Source: Nipponacmea schrenckii
Lineage: Eukaryota; Mollusca; Gastropoda; Lottiidae
DNA length: 64,000 bases
Direction: 5' to 3'
Assembly: GCA_030562195.1 (NCBI GenBank)
Contig: CM060203.1
Location: 1,750,208-1,814,207 of the forward strand
This document shows, one piece after another, positions 25,101-41,808 of this stretch. Both the position numbers and the translations under genes were made by a program. The first letter of the stretch is position 1, and every line of letters begins with the position of its first letter. A model generated the notes under the pieces. That model was not told where the DNA came from. It made no database searches and saw nothing but the letters and a program-made list of their open reading frames with translations.

Positions 25101-28100
25101 TATTTATTGCCTTGCTCTGTAGGTTGAGTATATATTTCTTACTCCTAATTCTATGTGTATTGCTGATCACTAGCATTGAACACAATGGGCATAAAATTCT
25201 AGTTGGTGTTAAATCAAAGATGAAAGAGAGTTTCCAAGCTAGGTCTAATATTAACCCATTCAAAAATGCAGATAGGCCTATTGCTGAAGTTTGCAGCATT
25301 TTGTGAATTTGATCATGTAACTTTAGAGCCTACAATGAAATGTTAACTTATGCAAATTAAACTGAACTGTTGTGGGATAGAAAATAAATCGTAATCGTCT
25401 TTTTTTTGTGGTCATTTTCTTAAAGGGATAAAAGGTGTTAAAAGGAACATAAAAATTTAATTTCACTCAAACTGGACTAACAGTATGTTCCCATCAGTGG
25501 ACTATATGTAAATATAAAGGGAAGTAACTCTAATATGTGGGTTTTCACGCGCCCTTGAAACCCTACTGTTGAATTGCACAATGCTGTTTTAGCGTTGATT
25601 TCCCAGACGCTTTTATTCTCAAACTGAATGGATATGTCGCTGGCTCACTTTTTTTTTTTAAAATTCAGAATATATTTTCATTGTCGCTTTTTAAAATTTG
25701 GTAAAGTGTGGGATGCATACTTATTTAACTAATAGTCAATATTAAACACAAATATAAGCCGTAGGACGAGTTTATTCTAACGTCTATTATCCCTTTAATA
25801 AGCTTATTGAAAACAAATAGTCTTGAAAACATAAGGAAAAGATTCCTTTCATTGAGAATATTAATTTTCATATAGTAAAACAATATTAAATTAAAAATCA
25901 CAGTGAAAATGGTTTGCCAAATATATGATAGTACTTTTCCTTTGCCTATTTTTCATTGATCAGGAATGAAATAAAAACACCTGAAATTGAAAGTAATTTG
26001 TGCCTAGATACTGATTATTCTTGTTCAAGTCTATACAGCCTAGTCTGTAAACGACAAAGGCCTATTTTCTTTCTACAACAGTGAAGAAGGTTCAATTTAT
26101 GGATGAACTTGATTAAGATATCTTCACTCATGTGTTCAATATCAACAATTTTATCCCTAGCAAGGAATTTTAGCGCTCTAATTTGCAAAGATATCATGTA
26201 CTTCCATTCTGTTAAACTTAGCATAAAAGGTGTTGTTGAGAGGGTAAGGCAATGGCAATTGACTATTTTTTTTAGGGGCCATTTTGACCTGTGGGGCCAT
26301 TTTGACCAGGGGTCATTTTGGTTTGGGACCATTTTGACCATATCCCAATGGAAAGCAAAGTGTGAATTCTAAAGTAAAATTGCTGCTTTCTTGTAAGGGT
26401 AGATAACATTTATGTTAATGTAGTCTGAGACTAGGTATGAATCTGCTTGCAGGAGCCACATCATTTCTGGTAACTCCTTTCTCAGATTCCAGGAACCACA
26501 GGCATTTGAGTAAAAACTGGAATATCCCAAATACAAGTTTCAAGTGTCCTGAAAGACCTTAGAGATAGAAATGCTATTTTACAATCTCTTTAAAAGAAAA
26601 CTAAAATTTATGTCTGGGAAATGCAATTTTGTTTTTAATGAAGTATGTGAATTAAGAAAAGTGATTAAAACAAGGTTTATTGCAGGGCTCTTTAGATTTA
26701 GATGTTCTAAACAACGTTGATTAAGGTTGGTTGATTTTCAAGTTTAAAGACATATTGACAGTTGTAACTGAAATATTTGTAACTTATTTACAAATTACAG
26801 CCACACTTCTGTTAGACCAGCTGCAGTATAAGTTTAGATGCAGTTTAAAAAAGATTTCATAAGTGCAAAAGGTTAATGTAAAATTGACTTCTAGTCGACT
26901 CTGTTAAGGTGTTAGTTTAACTAACAACTCGTTTAAAAATACACAAAAGTAAACAAACATGAACAAACAAAGGATAAGATCTTGACAGTGAAGTGTGCCT
27001 ACATGACACCTTGACTGTTTGGCTTGAGCAAATGTCACATCTTATAAAAAAAGAAAATGGAATTTAGAAAAAACTAGGCCAAGTTATTAAAGTTTGTTGT
27101 TGAAGTCAGTATAATTACTATGCTTGTGTGTCAAGGGCTAAAGCTATCTTATATTGTTTTATAATGTATACTAATGTTTTATAACTGAACAGGCTTGAGA
27201 AACACTAGACTAGATACTCTTCTTCAGGTGCTTGTTGACTTGGTTTAGGATCATACAGTAACAACAAAATGTGATTTTATGTGATTTAGTATAAGCTAAT
27301 GTGTGAAAATGGTTAGTTTTGAAATAATTGTACATGCAACTTGTAGGTTATATATAACTATGTCCTTCGTCACCTCCAACACAAGACTAGCTAGATTAGA
27401 AGTGGACAGTGAATCTTAAGTTTCTCCCAAATATTTTAACATTTTGATGACATCAAGTAATGACGTTAACAGTCTTCAGTTGACAATTGACAGATTTTAT
27501 TTCCTCTTCGACTTGTTTTCTCATAAATCATTCTCCAACAACTCCTGGTTGTCTTTATATAGGATATAACAACTTCTACCATGATTAGATTCTAGTTATA
27601 CAGGAAAAAATACTAAAAAAACATCAAGCCAAAAGAGCATTGTATCTTCCGTTTAATCACTTAAGTTGGAAAAAAGTTGTGCATTGAAAGTGAAAAGCAA
27701 TTTAGATTTCTTTTCTAAGGGGGTTTCTCAGGACACACACTTGGCCTGTTTGCCACTCCTGGATTATCTACACCCATTAAGAAAGTCAACTGGGTAGATT
27801 GGAATAAGTTACAAGGTCAGAAAACATTCACACTTTGACCAAAAGTGGAACCTATGAAGGCTCCTTCAGACTTAAAAAGAGATAGGACGGCTTTCATTCT
27901 ATCAGGCAAGAAATACAGTGATAATAACTATGATTTATTTCAGTTAGAGAAGGAATGGAGGAAAGTTTCTTAGTCTATTTTCTACAGAGAAGTTAGAATG
28001 AAGTAGTGTCACAGATAAACACATTGTAAGTTCATTTTTTTCTCAAAATTAGTCCTTTTTAAAATCTTCTTTGTTTTCTTGGATATCATTTACAGTGATT

Positions 28101-28323
28101 AAATACAAACTTAGCAATTCTCGTTGAAAACATTATTAATAACAGCTGAAGTACTTACACAAATATTTATAAAATTCAACCTACGTTTGTTAAACAGGAT
28201 CTTATAATCTTATTTTACATCAGTCTTGCTTCAAATATTTAGGCCTGTTGATTGAAATTCTGATAATAGAATGTAGCATCAAATTTTTGTGTGTGATATT
28301 GACTTATGTACTTAATTTTGTAG
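22114..28323. other. Intergenic region between IAP and TMEM98
   Basis: Very AT-rich. It holds the hairpin at 23.7 kb, a 12-base C-run near 23917-23928, and a short GGCCATTTTGACC repeat (four copies, 26274-26340). A region near 24.65-24.85 kb with TATAAAG, TCACGTGAC and AGTCCGCCATG could be the missing TMEM98 promoter or first exon, but nothing confirms it. No protein-coding exon is supported. Confidence 0.5.
23690..23793 (+). ncRNA. microRNA-precursor-like hairpin (candidate)
   Basis: Positions 23696-23722 pair with 23749-23775 with two mismatches and one G-U pair. Positions 23728-23733 then pair with 23742-23747 and leave an 8-nt loop. An outer stem (23690-23694 with 23789-23793) adds five pairs. 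Length and shape suit a pre-miRNA. I do not recognise the mature sequence, and a MITE fold-back is possible. The strand is arbitrary. Confidence 0.45.
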
Positions 28324-28348
28324 GTTATATAATAATTTATTGATAACC

Positions 28349-30723
28349 ATGGAAACAGTAGTAGCTGTAGCTATTGGTGTATTAGCCAGTATATTTTTAA
28401 TTTCCCTGGTCGTTGTTTTATTTCTCTGTCGTCAGAAATATTGTCGTAAAATAGATCTCATTACTGCTCAACATAAAGATTCTAGGTAAGTTTCTTTTCA
28501 GTACTGAAGGCTACTTATCAGATAAATTAATGTTAAATGCACCTATTTGCGATTGCATTAATTTTACGCATTTTTAAATTCTATAATGAATTTAGGAGTT
28601 CAAATATGGTTGTTGTGACATTGATATGTATTTATTTTTGGGGTAGGGTTAATAATTAGTTTATTGATAAATTTGAAACTGTTAGTAATCTGGCTTTGGT
28701 TTTCCATTTATATTTTTAATAATCTCTGGTCGTTGTTTTTTTCTTGCACTTTAAAAATTTGGGTGTAAAAAATAAAGGGATCTCTTTAAATTTTGCTCAA
28801 CATTTTAGTTCAAAAGGTTAATTTTCCTTTTCACTTATATTGAGTATTATTATTCCCCTTTACACCATAGTCAAGATGGGGGTTTTCAAATTACCCTATA
28901 GCAAGATTTTTTACCATAGCCAAACTTTTTCTTTCTATTACTTTTTCAGGATCATTGATTGGGTACATTACCCCCCTTCCTCTCATTAATTCTTATCATT
29001 TTGTGCATTTTCTTTCAACCACATAGAACTCCCAATTCCCCCAATATCTGCTCTATCGTTTGAAATTAGCTTTAACTATTATTATTTATCTGGGGTTAAT
29101 TAAATTGTTTGTAATTGTAGACCTGATGTACAGTTAATAACAGAATCTAGTGATATAGAAACACATACCACCTCCTCTCAACCACCCTCTACTGATGTGG
29201 AACTAGAACATGTACAACTCACTAATCCAAGGATTGAAGAAATATTGAAAAATGAACAGTGGGTGGATGATGCCACGTGAGTTATCTTTCTTTTTATTCC
29301 TTTTCTGAGAAATGTAGCTCGTAATAACCCGTGCTGATTTAGTACAAGGGAGCTTTTTTTTTTTTTCGTCCTGGTTCCTTGCCAAGGAAATTTTGAAAAC
29401 TAGAAGCCCAGAGAAACTACTATTCCGAGGTGTCAAGATCCCAATCAAAATGTTCATCTCTTTGGGTTTTTTTGTTGTTAATTAATCAATCTCTTCTAAC
29501 TGAAGTATGATATGAGAGAGGATGATTGGTCAAGTGGTGCTAAATTCTCACTAGCTAGGGCCCAGCCCCCATGAACTCCACCCTGACACCAAAAAAGTTT
29601 AATTCTTATATTCCTTGTATTTTATATTCCAGTGGTCTGATTCCTCACTGTATATCAATATTAAAGACCTGCCATGATTTAACAGAGAAACTAGTTGGTA
29701 TGACGATGGGTAATGCTCAGATGATTCGTACACAAGAAACACTGACAGATATTATAGCGGTAGCTAAACGTATTAGCCCTAGGGTAGATGAAGTTGTAAA
29801 ATCTATGTATCCACCTCTAGACCCGAGATTATTGGAGGCTAGGTTAGTATATGTATATATATATCATTATTAGTCATGTTAACTTATAGTTTATTAGCTG
29901 TGTGGACTCTCTGAAGATAATGTAGAGTTGTGGTTATCTTATTCAAAAAAGGCCAGTGCTTCTATAGGAGAGTATCTCTTATAACAAAAATTTGCTGGAA
30001 ATACAAAATGCATATACTACCATGTGTGTAAATTAAGGATCTTGTTAACCTCCTTTTAAACAAAATTGGCTGACAGAATAAGCTACAGTATAATGGCACA
30101 ATTTATTTCATTGCTGTTGTTCGTATTTAATAGCTGAAAATAGTGCAAGAATGTAGGTTATTTATCTCAATTGAATTGATTCACTCTATAAATTTAATCT
30201 TGTTATTTCAGATGTACAGCTCTAGCATTATCAGTACATCATCTGGTTTTAGTCACCAAGAATGCCTGTCGATTATCTGGTGTGTTAGACTGGATTGACC
30301 AGTCTCTTGCTGATGTTGAAGATCATTTAAGGGTAGGTTATTCAAGTTCAAACACATGTCATGAAAAAATTCAAAAATGGAAATTTATTGCTTATCAGGT
30401 TGTGAGTTCCCTCTATGCATGTTTTGGATATAGCATCCTTATCAGGACCACTAGTTTGAAAATAGGGATGAACTTTCCCATATAAAAAGTTTTGTTATGA
30501 TTGTATTTTTGTGTTGCAATATAGCATCAATATCTCTTAAATATTGTTCATTAATTAAATCCTTTCTCAGGTTTTACGCGATGCCAGTGTGACCAATGAA
30601 ATGCCTGGAAATCAAGCCAATGACAAGCCAGGATTAAGTCAAGATACACCAGATGTCGCAGGTGATGTGCCTGCAGAAGTAGCCAATCAAAATCATGGAA
30701 ATAATAATTCATCGCAAGTTTGA
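28349..30723 (+). CDS. TMEM98: Transmembrane protein 98 (TMEM98)
   Basis: Five coding exons: 28349-28485, 29121-29276, 29633-29842, 30212-30332 and 30571-30723 (TGA), giving 258 residues, all GT-AG. The start has a strong context (ACCATGG), and an AG acceptor at 28322-28323 implies a non-coding first exon upstream. Residues about 4-28 form one hydrophobic segment (IGVLASIFLISLVVVLFLC) followed by CRQKYCRK, a basic cytosolic-type flank. The conserved domain follows: GLIPHCISILKTCHDLTEKL, AVAKRISPRVDEVVKSMYPP, and VLDWIDQSLADVEDHL. The C-terminal tail is acidic and Asn-rich. Vertebrate TMEM98 is a single-pass membrane protein that binds MYRF and restrains its self-cleavage. This protein is about 30 residues longer than the human one. 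Orthology is from recall of the family. Confidence 0.92.
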
Positions 30724-33700
30724 AAAGTATCATCAAATGTCATTATAACATATCGTGGTACAGTTCAACTATCATTCACTGTCTTTGATTGAACCATCTG
30801 TTTACTCCTTACTTGGTTTCATTGTTAAATAGCCTAGTTTAGAAAGGGAAGTAACTGTGTATGACTCATGCATAACAAGTTCGTAAGTTTGTTGTATTGT
30901 TATATTAATTGATGAACTTTTTAACTGCCAAAATGTCTCAAAATATTGGATTGATCTGCCCTTTTTTTTTGTTTTCAAACTAACTCCAGCATTCTTGGAA
31001 TTGGTTAGATTTAGATATATTGCGGATGGTTTGCACTAATGGATGAGAATATACAGACCTAATATAAAGTTTATGGAATTAATGTTGTATTTGAATTTGA
31101 ATTGAAATTAAGTTTTAGGCAAACGTGTAATCTCCTGAAGTTTTTTCCTGACCTGTACACATGTATGATTAGGTATAAAAACTGTAAGATTTAGGGCTAT
31201 TTAGTGTATAATAGGATGTTGCCATCTCTATAATATGCCTCCTACAAACTGTACTGGAACCATCAAGATCTCTTCAATTCAATGGTTAAATGTTATTAAT
31301 GTAAACAGTTAGTGTAGCTGCCTCTTGTAGATTAAATGTAAGGAAGAAAGGGGCTAAACAGAGGGCAGATCATCCCATTTAAAATCCTGTAAATATTGTA
31401 CACTATATAAAAATGTAAATAATCATATACAAAGTGCCTTTATTTACATATTAAGATGTTTCTTATTTTTAACATTTCTTTTAAATTAATTTCATATTTT
31501 CCACCATTCTCTGTAAAGACTTCGATATATCCTAGAGAATTTTGAGATTATTTTCATTAAGTTTATTCACTTTCGACTCAAATAATGGCCTTTATAGGAA
31601 AACTAGAATCTCAAGGAAAGAAAACAAGTGAATAATAAATTAAATTTGTTATAAAAAATACTCCACTTTAAGTTTTTAGGTGATTTAGGTGCAAAATAAG
31701 CAAGGAAATTTGATGTTGTATTATTTTATTTATGTCATGAAATTTTATAAAAAGAGAAAAACTTGAATAATTAAGCCAATATAGTTCTGTATATTTTATT
31801 ATCATTTAAATTACGCACAAATGTAAATAACACAGTTGGGATGTTTTTAGTGAAGTACTAGAGATAAAGTTGTTTATGAGAAGTGTAATGAAGCTCTATC
31901 TGCTGTAAAAGTGAATATTTATATTATCTATGAATATGCCTTTCCCTATTTCAATATTATAGCATTGTTTCTGCAGTTAATATTTTTGTGACCAGCTGTA
32001 TGTTTAAATGTTGATTCCTCCAGTCCTACAGTAACTTGTAAAATATAAGTCTGGATGATCTTTTATTTTGATGTTTCTGACTTGTTGGCATTATGTACAA
32101 AATTTAAAAAATCTAAAATTAATACTTTGGCATTATGTGATAATAGGAGCAGCAATGTAAATATGTTTTTACTAACTGTTTACAAAGATTTTATATGTTC
32201 ATTGTTCAATTTGCAAAAGAATCAAAAACATTCCCTACTCAAATCTGATTTATATTTGTTAATATTTTTGATATATATAATGAATTAACATTCCAGTGTC
32301 TTCCAAAATCAAATATATACTTTAGTTTATTATTTATTATTGGCAAATATTTTTATACAAATTTATATTAAATACTTTATATACAAGGTGAACCCAATTG
32401 TACATAACTATTTTAGTAAGTTAAGTGTATGAGCATTTGAAATATTTTGTAAATACTTATAAAGAAATTTGAAGCATATATCTTGTGCTACAATATCACT
32501 AGATTTTTTACCATATCAATTGTTGTTTAAACACATCTTGTGCTTTCATATTTTAATGCTGTCTGTCTCTGGCTTGAAACACTGAATTAAGAAATATTAT
32601 TGTATACATTCTTTCTATTGCTTTTATACTCTATTTCTGCCTGTATTAGGCTTGAAATAATGATTTTATGAATCAAGAAATATTATATACTAGTATATGT
32701 TCTTTCTATTGCTTACTTACATTGCTGTCTGTATGAGTTTGTGAATCCATTGAGTGAATGGCTTCGCTTATTTTTCGAATGAACTTAAGAAAATTTTGCA
32801 TTCATGGGTTAAAGAATTAACATTATGACCTAAATAGCTTAAAATAGACTCATAATTATTAGTATTAGAATTAAATCATGCTTCCCAGCTATTATATTTA
32901 CATCAGCAAATATCAAAGATAAAAGTGCCATAAAGCTTGAGCTGATACTAATTTTAGTTACCATGGTTACCTTTTTATATTTAAGAAATCTAATAGAAGT
33001 GAAAAATGTGTTACTGCCCTTGACTAATATGAAATGTGTATGAATATTTTCATGCTTGTGTCTGTTTATTATATATTCATTTTGATATCATAGTTTTCAA
33101 TCTGAATAGTGAAACATGTTGATAAAATTGAGATCCATCAGCTTGTAATTTTAATAGTTATTGCTAGAATTGATTTGTATATCTGGTAAATTTCATCTGC
33201 TATGTCATTAAGTAAAATAGGGTAAAATGTATGAAGAGGCAGTAGGACCTAATAGTTATTAAATTTCTCTTATAAGATTTTATCATTCATCAATTAGAAG
33301 TGCTTTTGTGTAACTCATTTGAAACAGAATAAAAAAATTCTAAAAGTTTATTGGGTGTGGTGTAATTGAACCAGAACTATATATATGGCCAATATAAACT
33401 CACACTGAGTCTCAGACAGTGGAAAGAAGGCATACAGGGCAAAAAGGGGTTTGAAGACTTGAGCATACTGCTAATCCCCATTATTATTGTGCATGAGCCT
33501 CTTTGGTGAGTAGCCAACTTTATGAAAAAGTCATGGCTTCCTTTCCTGGAACATAGTAGGCCTATATTGCATAACAATTTTGTTTCAAAAATTATTCATT
33601 AAGATTTAGATTAGCAATAGAGATGTACATTTGTAAAGACCAGCAATTAGTTTGTTCTCATCAGTGTAACCGTCTGTGACCCATTGTAGAGCAGTATTTC

Positions 33701-34976
33701 CTGATTCCATTTAATTCTTTACTGCTCTTTATTTGATTGGTAAATAAACATTTGACCATTGAGCCACTGGTGCGTGTGGACAGGATAGGCTACCGGGATA
33801 AAATTCCCCCCCCCCCTTATTTTAAAAAAAAGAAATTTATTTTATCAAATGTTTGTCACTTGAGTTGTTTCAACTCGCAAAATATATCAAAGCTACCGAA
33901 AAATAACATTATTTGAGATTTTTGCAAGTCGATTGATAATAGTGAACATGTATATTAATATCCACTTTCACTTTTATTCCTGGATTTTTTCCCTGTAGCC
34001 TACCTGTCCATACGCACCTGTTGCATTGAGCCACTGTTTTAATGACTATATATTCCAGATATTTTATTAGGCAAAATAAACGTGCGTTTTATTAACTGCG
34101 CATTAAATTCGGAAATATACAGTAGTGATTTCATTAATGATCGTTAAAATAGATGACTATAGGCAGGTTTTTTATTGGTTAAATTTCGGCAATTTGTTGT
34201 AGCTTACTGAACGGATACTTAAAATAATGTATTGAAGACTACACATTTTGAACTATTTTGTAAGATTTGGACGTAAAACTGTACCAGTTGCATAGACCTG
34301 AAGAGTTCAGATGTGGCCAGTTGAGAAAACATTTGTAGTCTGAGTCTATCAATCAGGAGTTATGACCCTTTAATTATCGACGCGATTATCCAAGTGCACA
34401 ATTTTTAGTTGCCGGTGAGCAAATACAGCTGAAAACTTCAAAAAATTGTAATTTGTAAGTAAATTAAACGAGTAAATAGTAAATAAATGACCTAGCAAGC
34501 ACGTGCTTTAGAGCTTTCAACAAAATATTGTCATACTAAATAAATCATATCTTCATGACAGTATGCAGAGGCAGCTATAAATTATAGCTGCAGAAGAGTA
34601 AGACGTAAAAATCCATACCGGTACATTTCAATTTTTTTTTACACTGAAACTGCCTCCACTGACAGCAACACAGACAGGTACAACATGCATATTCAGCACA
34701 GGGAACTTCCAAGAGAGAGAATATTGTTATATTACCCTTATTGTAAGGTAGGCCTAAATTGAATAGGCTTACCGTAGGCTACCCTATTACATAGTATGAC
34801 TAGGATAAGCTACCTAGTCGATAAAATTTGGCCTTGAATTAAAATTTGAGGTAGGCCTACATAGTCATATAGGATAGGCTAGTATCTATTATACCGATTA
34901 AAGATTATATATTTAACCGGTAGGTTTAGATTGTATTAGATAAATCTACTGTTACTGTTACTGTTTTTTTTTATAG
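30724..34976. other. TMEM98 3' UTR and intergenic region before ALDH9A1
   Basis: AT-rich with several AATAAA signals (one near 33329). It contains the inverted-repeat element at 33.77-34.02 kb. Near 34.75-34.89 kb, TAGGCCTA/TAGGCTA-type words are clustered just before the ALDH9A1 first coding exon. No other exon was found. Confidence 0.55.
33769..34018. mobile_element. MITE-like element, about 250 bp, with long terminal inverted repeats
   Basis: The left end (GGTGCGTGTGGACAGG..., about 39 bp) matches the reverse complement of the right end (33982-34018) with a few substitutions and gaps. A 13-bp direct repeat, CATTGAGCCACTG, lies at 33757-33769 and 34024-34036, six bases beyond the right arm. 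No ORF is inside; a C-run lies next to the left arm. The superfamily is unknown. Confidence 0.7.
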
Positions 34977-34991
34977 GAGCTCTAGATAGAA

Positions 34992-39234
<4,243 letters not shown>

Positions 39235-39439
39235 ATTCTGTATGTTAATATCATTTTAGTTATGTTTAGGGGCAGGTGTTTTCTTAATTACTCTTAATAT
39301 TTAGGGTGGTTGTAATAAAATACCATTATTCAACATTGTGCAATTGATTTTTGTATAAGAATAAGTTTTTCTTTTATCACATTTACTGTTGAATCAACTC
39401 ATTTTCCACAAAATGTTGTTTTAAAGAATGATTTTGTTT

Positions 39440-40690
39440 TCTGAATGATTGATATGTGTATAAAAGAAGGATTGCAAATGATTTTGTCTTTATAAAAGAA
39501 TGATTTTGTCTTTATAAAAGAATGATTTTGTTGTATAAAAGACGGGAGAGCTCTATTTTTGCTGCTTCCCGCAAGAGGTGTCAGAAAAGTTTTGTTGTAT
39601 AAAAGAATGATTTTGTTGTATAAAAGAATGATTATGTTGTATAAAAGAATGATTATGTTGTCTTAATGATTTTGTTGTATGAAAGAATGATTTTGTATAA
39701 AAGAATGATTTTGTTGAATAAAAGAATGATTTTGATGGATAAAAGAATGATTTGTTGTATGAAAGAATGATTTTGTTGTATGAAAGAATGATTTTGTATA
39801 AAAGAATGATTTTGTTGAATAAAAGAATGATTTTGATGGATAAAGAATGATTTTGTTGTATAAAAGAAAGATTTTGTCCGTATAAAAGAATGATTTTGTC
39901 TTTATAAAAGAATGATTTTGTCTTTATAAAAGAATGATTTTGTCTGTATAAAAGAATGATTTTGTCTTTATTAAAGAATGATTTTGTCTTTATAAAAGAA
40001 AGATTTTGTCTGTATAAAAGAAAGATTTTGTCTGTATAAAAGAATGATTTTGTCTGTATAAAAGAATGATTTTGTCTGTATAAAGAATGATTTTGTCTGT
40101 ATAAAAGAATGATTTTGTCTGTATTAAAGAATGATTTTGTTGTATAAAAGAATGATTATGTTGTATGAATGAAAAGATTTTGTTGTTAAAGTAAGGCTTT
40201 TTTTGTATAAAAGAATGATTTTGTCTTTATAAAAGAAAGATTTTGTCTGTATAAAAGAATGATTTTGTCTGTATAAAAGAAAGATTTTGTCTGTATAAAA
40301 TAATGATTTTGTCTGTATAAAAGAATGATTTTGTCTGTATAAAAGAAAGATTTTGTCTGTATAAAATAATGATTTTGTCTGTATAAAATAATGATTTTGT
40401 CTGTATAAAAGAATGATTTTGTCTTTATAAAAGAATGATTTTTGTCTTTATAAAAGAAAGATTTTGTCTGTATAAAAGAAAGATTTTGTCTGTATAAAAG
40501 AATGATTTTGTCTGTATAGAAGAATGATTTTGTCTGTATAAAAGAATGATTTTGTCTGTATAAAAGAATGATTTTATTGTATAAAAGAATGATTATGTTG
40601 TATAAATGAAAAGATTTTGTTGTTAAAGTAAGGCTTTTTTTGTATAAATTAGTGACTTTGTTGTATAAAAGAATGATTTTGTTGTATAGT
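39440..40690. repeat. 22-bp minisatellite array
   Basis: The unit is close to TAAAAGAATGATTTTGTCTG plus TA. About 55 copies occur, with variant blocks (TTGTTGTA early; TTGTCTTTA and TTGTCTGTA later) and one unrelated insertion at about 39543-39590. It lies just beyond the ALDH9A1 stop codon. Confidence 0.95.
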
Positions 40691-41124
40691 ATGATGATAT
40701 GGTTGTAGAAAATTATTATGTTTGATTTTTGATGATATTAATGGACCATTTGAAACATTTATATATCTCTTGTTATTTCTGTATTGATTTCAAGATTTGT
40801 AATGAAATGTAATATTAAATTAACCCGAATACACTTCGCTTTAAAAACGTGGAAATAAAAATAAAACCTGTACTGGAGGAAGTATGATAAATGGAGTGTG
40901 AACAAATATTTAGCTATGAATACATAATTTACCTCACTTGTATTACCACAGTCTGGAGGAAGTATGAGTTAATGAGGGTTTGGGTTGGACACAATGAGAA
41001 AGTAATATCCTATGTATCATTCTGAAATTCAGCTGGTCAAGCACCATCTTTAATGATCTTTATTCTTAATATTATAACACAGATTCCTGAACTATGCCAC
41101 TAATATATTAATATTAACAGATAG

Positions 41125-41808
41125 TTCAGAACCTGTGATTACATCCACCGACAGAACCTGTGATTACATCCACCGACAGAACCTGTGATTACATCCACCG
41201 ACAGAATCTGTGATTACATCCACCGACAGAATCTGTGATTACATCCACGACAGAACCTGTGATTAATCCACGACAGAATCTGTGATTACATCCACGGACA
41301 GAATCTGTGATTAATCCACGACAGAACCTGTGATTACATCCACGACAGAATCTGTGATTACATCCACGACAGAATCTGTGATTAAATCCACGGACAGAAC
41401 CTGTGATTACATCCACTGACAGAATCTGTGATTACATCCACAGACAGAATCTGTGATTACATCCATCGACAGAACCTGTGATTACATCCACCGACAGAAT
41501 CTGTGATTACATCCACGACAGAATCTGTGATTACATCCACGACAGAACCTGTGATTACATCCACGACAGAATCTGTGATTACATCCACGACAGAATCTGT
41601 GATTAAATCCACCGACAGAATCTGTGATTACATCCACCGACAGAATCTGTGATTAAATCCACCGACAGAATCTGTGATTAAATCCACTGACAGAATCTGT
41701 GATTACATCCACTGACAGAATCTGTGATTACATCCACGACAGAATCTGTGATTACATCCACTGACAGAATCTGTGATTACATCCACGGACAGAACCTGTG
41801 ATTAACCC
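41125..41808. repeat. Minisatellite array, unit of about 24 bp
   Basis: The unit is GACAGAATCTGTGATTACATCCAC plus 0-1 base. There are about 28 copies. Variants alternate AATCTG/AACCTG and ACATCC/AATCC. The core ACAGAATCTGT is a near-palindrome. Open frames across it are a by-product of the repetition. Confidence 0.95.

Noticed and set aside
25112..25306. 64-codon frame with a hydrophobic, signal-peptide-like start
   Set aside because: Short, in AT-rich DNA, with no splice or domain support; Leu/Ile-rich starts arise by chance here.
27764..27972. Coding-looking stretch (KKVNWVDWNKLQGQKTF, then KVEPMKAPSDLKRDRTAFI) with one internal stop
   Set aside because: It may be a relic of a transposed gene or transposon, but I cannot match it to a family, no exon borders are clear, and it is broken.
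41189..41416. Open frame on the - strand with repeated Cys/Asn/His/Arg-type units
   Set aside because: It is a translation of the 24-bp minisatellite; the frame is kept by repeat length, and there is no start context or splice support.
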